A stretch of DNA of 53,761 nucleotides from Holophagaceae bacterium (GTDB lineage: Bacteria > Acidobacteriota > Holophagae > Holophagales > Holophagaceae), in NCBI GenBank assembly GCA_025363715.1, contig JANYLR010000061.1, positions 1 to 53,761 on the forward strand, read 5' to 3'. The translations under genes were made by a program, and so were the position numbers. Under the pieces are notes generated by a model. That model saw only the letters and a list, made by a program, of their open reading frames with translations. It was not told where the DNA came from and did no database searches. Below, one piece after another: positions 17,907-24,557 of this stretch. The first letter of the stretch is position 1. Each line of letters begins with the position of its first letter.

Positions 17907-18464
17907 CTACTTCGGCTGGCCTTCCAGCAGCTTCTTCTTCTGGGCCTGGAATTCTTCTTCGGTGAGGATGCCCCGCTTTCGCAGGTCATCGAGTTTGATC
18001 AGTTCGTTGTAGAGGTCTGGCCCCTTCTCAGAGGGCTGGGCAGGCTTGGGGTCCTTCAGGGGTGCCTCGGCAAGCCTGATGGCCTGGGCGGGTGGCCCCA
18101 TCGGGGCCGGCTGCTCGACCTTCGGGTTGGCGACCTCCGGGCGAGGCGCAGGGGTCGCGGCTGGGGTCGCGACCACGGTTGCGGGGTCGCCCTTGTCCAC
18201 GAGCCGGAACCGGTACTCCACCACGCCGCCGCGGTCGATGCCAGTGAGCACGCCAGACACGGGAACGGCCACCGCGACCTTGCCCCGGCTCTCGGCGAAG
18301 GCATTGGCCTGACGGATGAGATCTTCTCGCTTGCCGGTGCTGTACCGGGAGGCCGAGGCGCTGAGGGCATACACATCACCAGCCACCGGCTGGATCTCCG
18401 GGGAAACGCATCCCATGGCCAGGAACGCCCCGGCCAGGGCAGGAAGCAAGGTGAGTCTTTGCAT
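17907..18464 (-). CDS. Lipoprotein with C-terminal SHOCT domain
   Basis: 185 aa. The signal peptide ends in a lipobox (GAFLAMGC, Cys19). The N-terminal third (VAGDVYALSASASRYSTG and KVAVAVPVSGV) resembles small periplasmic domains of unknown function. A Pro/Ala-rich linker follows, and the last 35 residues are a SHOCT helix pair (LIKLDDLRKRGILTEEEF). SHOCT domains are short oligomerisation motifs usually found at protein ends. GGAGAGG precedes the ATG. It lies 56 bp downstream of the FHA-transglycosylase gene on the same strand and may share its transcript. Function unknown. Confidence 0.78.
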   Translation of the reverse strand: MQRLTLLPALAGAFLAMGCVSPEIQPVAGDVYALSASASRYSTGKREDLIRQANAFAESRGKVAVAVPVSGVLTGIDRGGVVEYRFRLVDKGDPATVVATPAATPAPRPEVANPKVEQPAPMGPPAQAIRLAEAPLKDPKPAQPSEKGPDLYNELIKLDDLRKRGILTEEEFQAQKKKLLEGQPK

Positions 18465-18520
18465 GGGGGGGAACCTCTCCGGGGAGGATAACCGAGTCGG
18501 CTGCGCCCGGGGAGCCGGAC

Positions 18521-20035
18521 CTACTTCGCCTCCGGCGGCTCCAGCCCGTACTTCTTCGGCTCTCCGCAGATCACTGCCACCGCCAGGACCCGAGGCACGT
18601 AGTCCATGGTCTCCTGCGGCAGCTTCCGCATCCGATAGAGGTGCCAGAAGTCCCTCTTCTCCTTGCGAAAGCCATCCTTCTCCTGGGCCACCTGGACCAG
18701 CACCCGCCGCACACCGAACTCACCGCTGTTGTAGCTGGCCATGGCCAGCATGAAGGAATCGGCTCCGAACACCGAAAGCAGGTTGGCCAGCTTGCGGGCG
18801 GCCGCCCGGGTCTGTTTGTCCACGTCGAGCCGTTCGTCCACCTGGTCGTCGACCCGCAGGCCCAGCTCCATGGCGGTGCCGGCCGTCATCTGCCACATGC
18901 CGCGCGCCCCGGCGGGCGAGACCTTCTCGGCATCGAACTGGGTCTCGGCCCAGGCGATGTAGGCCATCTCTTCGGGCAGGCCGAGCTTGCCGAACGCCTC
19001 GGTGATGAGGGGCCAGTGCCGGTTGCGCCGGCTGTAGATGTACTTCAGGTTCCCGGCGCGGGCCAGCAGATCCACCTCACGCCGCAAAGTTTCCTTGAAG
19101 AGCGGCGGGATGGCGTAGGTCGTGGCGTCGAACTTGGCCAGGATCCGCTTGATGGCGAGCTCCAGCTCGTCACCTTCGTTCAGCAACGCCTCCGCCCGGG
19201 AGCGGTCCCGCTGGGCCACCTGGACGAGGGTGGTCTGAGCGGTCCCGGAGAGCTGGGCCAGCCGCTGCTCCAGCTCCGCCAGCCGCCCCTCGTCCGTCTC
19301 CCGCTCCATGGCGCGGTGGACCTGCTCGATCTCCCGGTCCAGGACGCCCTTCATCGATACCAGCCGGTTGATCTCCCGGTGCTGCTTCCAGATGACCGCG
19401 CCCATGATCCCCGCGACCAGGAGGCCCGCCGCGCCCACGGCCGCCACCACCCGGAGCCACTTCCGGCTCGCGTGCAGCCGGGTGCTCTGCTGCACCTGGA
19501 CCACCGCGGCGGCCATGATGTCCATGGTCAGTCCGGAGTTCGGCCCGCCTGCCTTGGCGCGCTCACTGGCGACCTTGATGGCCGCCTCGCTGGCCACCAG
19601 GGCCGCGGTGACGTTGGCCTGGGGGACGAGGATGGGAGGGATCTTCCCGGCTGTCCCGGACAGGAGCGGGTTGGCTACGGCGAGGGTGGCCTGGCGCGGA
19701 TCGGGCTTCGCGCGCACAGGGCGGGCCGGGCCGAGGGCATCCACCCTCAGGGCGACGCCCTGCTCGCCGCCAAGGGACAGCACGTCACCCGGCTGGAGCC
19801 GCTGCTTGACGACCTTCAGGCCGTTGACCCAGGTGCCATTGGTGGAGCCGGTGTCGATGACCACCGGGGCGCCATCCTCCACGACGATCTCAGCGTGGTG
19901 GCTGGAGACCATCAGGTCCTGCGGATCATCCAGCCGAATGTCGCAGTCCTCCGACCGGCCGAAGCGGATGACCGACCGGTCCAACCGGAGCTGGCGTCCC
20001 GTCTGGGCCCCGGACAGGAAGGTGAGCTGGACCAT
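18521..20035 (-). CDS. FHA domain - transmembrane - lytic transglycosylase fusion
   Basis: 504 aa. Residues 1-100 are a forkhead-associated domain, which binds phosphothreonine: RFGRSEDCDIRL, SSHHAEI, STNGTWVNG. A linker leads to a single transmembrane helix (about 195-216), a coiled coil (about 217-265), and a periplasmic SLT lytic-transglycosylase domain. The latter shows AWAETQFDAEKVSPAGARG with catalytic Glu364, GMWQMTAGTA and MASYNSGEFGV. The start is the ATG at 20035, which has GGAGGA seven bases upstream; a longer frame begins at 20050 but would contain that site. The topology puts a phosphopeptide-binding domain inside and a peptidoglycan-cleaving enzyme outside, suggesting phospho-dependent control or localisation of wall cleavage. 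No Ser/Thr kinase is encoded nearby. Confidence 0.86.
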   Translation of the reverse strand: MVQLTFLSGAQTGRQLRLDRSVIRFGRSEDCDIRLDDPQDLMVSSHHAEIVVEDGAPVVIDTGSTNGTWVNGLKVVKQRLQPGDVLSLGGEQGVALRVDALGPARPVRAKPDPRQATLAVANPLLSGTAGKIPPILVPQANVTAALVASEAAIKVASERAKAGGPNSGLTMDIMAAAVVQVQQSTRLHASRKWLRVVAAVGAAGLLVAGIMGAVIWKQHREINRLVSMKGVLDREIEQVHRAMERETDEGRLAELEQRLAQLSGTAQTTLVQVAQRDRSRAEALLNEGDELELAIKRILAKFDATTYAIPPLFKETLRREVDLLARAGNLKYIYSRRNRHWPLITEAFGKLGLPEEMAYIAWAETQFDAEKVSPAGARGMWQMTAGTAMELGLRVDDQVDERLDVDKQTRAAARKLANLLSVFGADSFMLAMASYNSGEFGVRRVLVQVAQEKDGFRKEKRDFWHLYRMRKLPQETMDYVPRVLAVAVICGEPKKYGLEPPEAK

Positions 20036-20231
20036 GCGTCCTCCTCCCATGGGTTCTCATCCGGGCGATGGTTCCTCGAACTCCTGCACCGGCTGGAAGA
20101 GCGAGGCCTGGCAAATGGCTGGGGAAATCAGACGCCCATTCTGACCAGGACCGGGGGCGGAGGGCCAGCGGAAAGGGGAAGATCCTGCCGACCCCTCCAT
20201 TCGACCACCCTGGCCTGGGCCGATCTCTCTT

Positions 20232-22337
20232 CTAGACTTCCTCCAGCCGCCGAAGGGAAGCCCTGCAGCAGGCCTGCAGGTCCTCCACTGGCCAGCTATC
20301 CCCGGAAGCCAGCTGGGTCTCGGCGTGGTGCACGAGGTGATGCAGGCCCACCATGCCGTAGCTCGCCGCGAGCCCCGCCAGGCGATGGAGGGCCTGAGGC
20401 ACGTGTGCGGGCTGCGCCAGTTCCTCCAGGCAGGCCTCGGCCGAATCCCTGCAGGCCCGCAGGCCCTTGGCCCAGATCTCCTCCCCAAGGTCACGACGGA
20501 TCCGCGCCACGTGGGCCTCGTCCACCTGACCGGAGCCGGGTGAAGCATCCTCCATCCTTCCGGTGGGCAGGCCCGCCAGCAGGGCCGCGAGACGTTCCTT
20601 CCGGATGGGCTTGGGAAGCACTCCCTGCGACATGGCCTCAAGGCCGTCCCGCAGGTGTGTGGGCTCCATATCGGCGGAGGACAGGAAAACAGGCAGGTTC
20701 GCCACCCGGGGATCTGGAAGGCCCCGGATGCGTTTCAGCGCTTCGAGGCCATCCATGTCATGCATGTGGAGGTCCAGCAGGACGGCATCGAAGGGACGAC
20801 TGCCCAGGACCTCCAGGGTCTCGCCTCCACTCGCCACGCACCAAGCCCGGTGGCCCAGACTTTCCAGGAGGCCCGCCGCCACGATCCGGTTGGCCTCCAC
20901 GTCATCCACCACCAGGATAGTCAGGGGCTTCGCCTCCACCCTCGCCTCGGCCATCGACGGCAGGGCATCGCCCACGGGCAGCAGAAGGGAAAAGTGGAAC
21001 CGGCAGCCGCGACCAGGGGCGCTCTCCAGGGTCAGCTCTGACCCCATGGCCGCAACCAACTCGCGGCTGATGGCCAGACCGAGGCCCGCCCCCCCATGGC
21101 GGCGCTGGATGGACCTGTCCCCCTGCTCGAAGGGGGCGAAGACCCGGCTCTGGGCTTCCACATCCAGGCCCGGTCCCGTATCCCGCACACCAAAGGTGCA
21201 AAGGAGGTGGTTCGGTGGATCGGCGACCTCGCGGCCATCCAGGGACAGCACGACCTCCCCATGGTCGGTGAACTTCACCGCGTTGCCCACCAGGTTGAGC
21301 AGGACCTGGCGCAGGCGAAGCCCATCCCCCACCACGACCGGAGGCAGCGGATCGCCCCACTCCACCCGGAAAAGCAGCCCCTTGGCGAGGGCCATGGGCT
21401 GGAGGGTCGCATGCACCGTGGCCACCAATTCCGCGGGACCAAAGGGCTCCAGAGTCAGACTCAGGCGGCGGGCCTCGATGCGGGCCAAATCCAGCAGGTC
21501 GTCCAGCAGGCGTGCCAGCAGGTCCCCGTTGCGGGCGATGATCTCCAGGGCCTGGCGCTGCTCAGGACTGAGGGCCGGAGACTGGAGCAGTTGGATGCCT
21601 CCCATGACCCCGTTCAGGGGGGTCCGGATTTCGTGGCTCATCACGGCCAGGAAGCGGCTCTTGGCTTCGTTGGCCCGGCGTGCCTCTTCCTCGGCCGCCT
21701 TGCGCTCGACCACCTCATGCTCCAGGCGGTCTCTCAGGGCGAAGTCCCGACGCTGGATGCGGTTCCAGGTCACGCGGAACGCGATCCCGACCCCATTGGC
21801 GAACAGCAGGTAGAGAGCCTTGAGCCCCACCGCCGCGCCCAGCCCCTCGGTGGCCACCAGGTAACCAAGGAAGAGCGCTGTGCCTATGAGTGCCGAGATC
21901 AGGCTCAGGTGCAGGGCGAGGGGCAGCATCATGTAGATGCCGAGCACGAAGAGGACGATGAAGGGAATTTCCTGGGGGTGGGCGGGGCCCTGGGCCAGGA
22001 CGAGCAGGTGGTACTCCACCACCTCCGTCACCATGACCAGCGACACACCCGCGAAGAGGAAGAGCTGGGCCATCCCCAGGGGACGGGAGGGCCTGGCCAG
22101 GCTCCCCGCGATCCCCAGCAGGCCCCAGACACCCAGGCGCAGGGCGGCCAGAACCCAGTAGGGTTGGCTGTTCCCGAAGGTCTGGTAGTCAAAAACCGTG
22201 GCCGCCACATAGAGCCCGGGCAGGAAGGCCAGGAAGCGGAGCTGGGCAGCCAGGCGGGGCCGGAGGTCTTCCTGGAAGGCCGCTTCCGTTTCTGGTTGGA
22301 CGAAGATGCCCAGCCAGCGGGAAAGGGTTGTGTCCAA
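20232..22337 (-). CDS. Hybrid sensor histidine kinase (6TM, HisKA, HATPase, REC, HPt)
   Basis: 701 aa. Six hydrophobic helices fill residues 35-190 (a MASE-like sensor with no large periplasmic domain). A coiled linker is followed by the phospho-acceptor H235 in AVMSHEIRTPLNG, an ATPase with GNAVKFT, DTGPGL and GGAGLGLAI, a receiver with Asp in VLLDLHMHDMDG, and a C-terminal HPt-like helical bundle (ALHRLAGLAASYGM). In the HPt motif the usual Lys after HRL is Ala. This is the multistep phosphorelay layout of TorS/ArcB-like kinases. It begins 3 bp after the OmpR-type regulator ends, so the two are an operon and a likely pair. Signal unknown. Confidence 0.92.
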   Translation of the reverse strand: MDTTLSRWLGIFVQPETEAAFQEDLRPRLAAQLRFLAFLPGLYVAATVFDYQTFGNSQPYWVLAALRLGVWGLLGIAGSLARPSRPLGMAQLFLFAGVSLVMVTEVVEYHLLVLAQGPAHPQEIPFIVLFVLGIYMMLPLALHLSLISALIGTALFLGYLVATEGLGAAVGLKALYLLFANGVGIAFRVTWNRIQRRDFALRDRLEHEVVERKAAEEEARRANEAKSRFLAVMSHEIRTPLNGVMGGIQLLQSPALSPEQRQALEIIARNGDLLARLLDDLLDLARIEARRLSLTLEPFGPAELVATVHATLQPMALAKGLLFRVEWGDPLPPVVVGDGLRLRQVLLNLVGNAVKFTDHGEVVLSLDGREVADPPNHLLCTFGVRDTGPGLDVEAQSRVFAPFEQGDRSIQRRHGGAGLGLAISRELVAAMGSELTLESAPGRGCRFHFSLLLPVGDALPSMAEARVEAKPLTILVVDDVEANRIVAAGLLESLGHRAWCVASGGETLEVLGSRPFDAVLLDLHMHDMDGLEALKRIRGLPDPRVANLPVFLSSADMEPTHLRDGLEAMSQGVLPKPIRKERLAALLAGLPTGRMEDASPGSGQVDEAHVARIRRDLGEEIWAKGLRACRDSAEACLEELAQPAHVPQALHRLAGLAASYGMVGLHHLVHHAETQLASGDSWPVEDLQACCRASLRRLEEV

Positions 22338-22340
22338 GGC

Positions 22341-23015
22341 TCAGCCCTCGGCTCGGTAGCCCACACCTGGCACGGTCTGGAGCAGGGCAGGGTTTCTCGG
22401 ATCATCGGCCAGCTTGCGGCGCAGGCGGGATACCAGCGTGTCCACGCTGCGACTGCAGACGGTTCCACCTTCGGGGCTGATGATCTCGGACAGGTCTGCA
22501 CGACTGACCACCCGTCCCCGGGCCTCCAGCAGGGCAGCGAGCAGATCGAATTCACCCCGGGTGAGGGCGACTTCCCTCCCCCCATGGTCCAGCAGACGCC
22601 TGCCTGGCACGTCCATGTGGAAGCTGCCGATGGGCAGGGGATGGGATGAAGGTTCACCGCAGCGCCGGAGCAGGTTCTGGATGCGGGCCAGAAGCTCCCG
22701 GGGATCGTAGGGCTTCTCCACGAAATCATCCGCCCCCAGTTCCAGGGCCAGGAGGCGATCCTTCGGCCGGCTGGTGACGATGAGCACGGGGATGGCCCGA
22801 CGGATCATTTCCCGGGCCAACTCCAAGCCATCGCCGTCCGGCAGGTTCAGGTCAAGTAGCACCAGGCATGGATGGGTGGCCGCCGCCTGCGCGCGCCCCT
22901 GGGCCAAGGTCGCCGCCTCCTCCACCTGGAAGGTGGCCTGACGCAGGTAGGCCGCCAGCAGAAGACGCTGGGCGGGATCGTCTTCGATGAGCAGGATGGC
23001 TGCGGAGTCATTCAT
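22341..23015 (-). CDS. OmpR/PhoB-family response regulator
   Basis: 224 aa. Receiver domain with LIEDDPAQ, phospho-acceptor Asp55 in LLDLNLPDGDG, Thr in IVTSR and Lys in VEKPYD. The C-terminal winged helix has EVALTRGEFDLLAALLEA, VDTLVSRLRRKL and QTVPGVGYRAEG. It is the first gene of the operon with the hybrid kinase. The roughly 115-bp divergent region upstream (23016-23130) separates it from the RCC1/toxin-B-like lipoprotein pair, so those genes are plausible targets. That region is moderately AT-rich around 23030-23080, but I could not place a confident promoter. Confidence 0.93.
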   Translation of the reverse strand: MNDSAAILLIEDDPAQRLLLAAYLRQATFQVEEAATLAQGRAQAAATHPCLVLLDLNLPDGDGLELAREMIRRAIPVLIVTSRPKDRLLALELGADDFVEKPYDPRELLARIQNLLRRCGEPSSHPLPIGSFHMDVPGRRLLDHGGREVALTRGEFDLLAALLEARGRVVSRADLSEIISPEGGTVCSRSVDTLVSRLRRKLADDPRNPALLQTVPGVGYRAEG

Positions 23016-23130
23016 GACTGGGTCGTTGACAACTTATTATTCCCTCGTTTGCAAGCCGTTGACGGGAATTCGTTAGGTTGTGATCGGCGTTCTCCCCTTT
23101 CAACCGCGGTAAGGCGATCAGGAGTCAGGA

Positions 23131-24528
23131 ATGGACAGGCGAAGCTCCAGCCGGTTGGTTCTCGCATGCTTGGCGGCCCTCGCGCTCCTCGCTTGCAGCG
23201 GCAAGGGCAGCAGTCCGCCTGCTGCTGCTGAACTCTCAAGCACGGTGACCTTCCAGGGTGCCGCCCTGGTGGGCACCACCGTCCCCCTCTCCGGTGCAGC
23301 CACGGCCACGGCCGTCGCGGATTCCACCGGGACGGTCCATTTCGGCGCGCTGCCCAAGGGTTCCTATACCCTCACCCCCTCCCGCCCTGGCTGCACCTTC
23401 GCCCCGGCCAGCGCCACCCTCACCCTGAACGGGAGCAGCACCACCCAAGCCTTCACGGCCACCCTGGCCCCCAGGATCTCCATGGGCTGCTACCACGGCC
23501 TGGCCCTGAAGGCCGATGGCACCGTGTGGGCCTGGGGCGCCAACGGTGGCGGCCAGCTGGGTGACGGCACCACCGCCAACCGCACTACGGCCGCCCGGGT
23601 GCCGGGCCTGGACCATGTGGTCGCCGTCTCGGCGGGCAGCGGGCACTGCCTGGCCCTGAAGGCCGACGGCACCGTCTGGGCCTGGGGCGTCAACCAGTTC
23701 GGCCAACTGGGCGACGGCACCACCACGAATCGCCTCAGCCCCGTGCCGGTGACGGGCCTCGCGAACAGCGTGTGGGTGGAGGCCGGGTATGTGCACTCCC
23801 TGGCCCTCACCGCCGCCGGCGGCCTGAAGGCCTGGGGCCTCAACCAGGCTGGCGCGCTGGGCGACGGCACCACCACCAACCGGGCCAACCCGGTCGACGT
23901 GCTGGGTCTGAGCTCCGGCGTGAAGGGCATGTCCGCGGGCTTCTTCTTCTCGGTGGCCGTCACCACCGGCGGGGCGGTGAAGGCCTGGGGGGCCAATGCC
24001 TATGGGGAGCTGGGGGATGGCACCACCACCTACCACCCCCAACCCGTGAATGTCACGGGTCTCGACGGCGGGATCACCGCCGTGAGCGCAGGAAACCGGC
24101 ATGTCCTCGCCCTGACCTCCACGGGAGGCGTGAAGGCCTGGGGCGGCAACCAGAGCGGGGAACTGGGGGATGGCACCTCCACCGACCGCTGGACCCCGGT
24201 GGATGTGCCCGGCCTCTCCACCGGCGTGGCCAAGGTCGTGGCCACGAACTACTTCTCCCTGGTCCTCACCGCCAGCGGCGGGGCCAAGGCCTGGGGCTAC
24301 GGAGGGGACGGCAACCTGGGCAACGGCGCCTACACGATGTCCTGCCCCACGCCGGTGGAGGTCCAGGGCCTCACCACGGGTGTCCTCGACCTGGCGGGGG
24401 GCTACTACTCCGGCCACGCGATCACCGCGGCAGGAACCTACAAGGCCTGGGGCTTCAATGGGTATGGGGCCCTGGGGACCGGGAACACCACCACGGTGAA
24501 CACACCGACCGACATGGCCGGCTTTTAG
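23131..24528 (+). CDS. RCC1-repeat lipoprotein
   Basis: 465 aa. Lipoprotein signal with the lipobox LALLACSG (Cys22). Next is a small Ig-like/carboxypeptidase-regulatory-like domain (about 35-110, GALPKGSYTLTPSRPGCTF). Then come seven repeats of an RCC1-type beta-propeller blade: VWAWGANGGGQLGDGTT, VWAWGVNQFGQLGDGTT and five more. The repeats fill the C-terminus to the last residue, consistent with one closed seven-bladed propeller. Propellers of this kind mediate protein or carbohydrate binding on the cell surface. The next lipoprotein gene starts 29 bp downstream with its own GGAGG, so the two are probably co-transcribed and may act together at the outer membrane. Confidence 0.88.
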   Translation: MDRRSSSRLVLACLAALALLACSGKGSSPPAAAELSSTVTFQGAALVGTTVPLSGAATATAVADSTGTVHFGALPKGSYTLTPSRPGCTFAPASATLTLNGSSTTQAFTATLAPRISMGCYHGLALKADGTVWAWGANGGGQLGDGTTANRTTAARVPGLDHVVAVSAGSGHCLALKADGTVWAWGVNQFGQLGDGTTTNRLSPVPVTGLANSVWVEAGYVHSLALTAAGGLKAWGLNQAGALGDGTTTNRANPVDVLGLSSGVKGMSAGFFFSVAVTTGGAVKAWGANAYGELGDGTTTYHPQPVNVTGLDGGITAVSAGNRHVLALTSTGGVKAWGGNQSGELGDGTSTDRWTPVDVPGLSTGVAKVVATNYFSLVLTASGGAKAWGYGGDGNLGNGAYTMSCPTPVEVQGLTTGVLDLAGGYYSGHAITAAGTYKAWGFNGYGALGTGNTTTVNTPTDMAGF

Positions 24529-24557
24529 GTTGCCTGACGAAGCCCGAGGAGGCCGCG

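Noticed and set aside
18641..20920. 759-codon plus-strand frame
   Set aside because: Antisense to the FHA-transglycosylase and kinase genes, which have clear domains.
23016..23130. Candidate divergent promoters (TTGACA/TTGACG-like hexamers)
   Set aside because: -35-like boxes are visible, but no convincing -10 at correct spacing on either strand.
23772..24557. N-terminal extension of the PA-like protein
   Set aside because: This part is an out-of-frame shadow of the RCC1 gene; a lipoprotein signal and GGAGG define the start at 24558.
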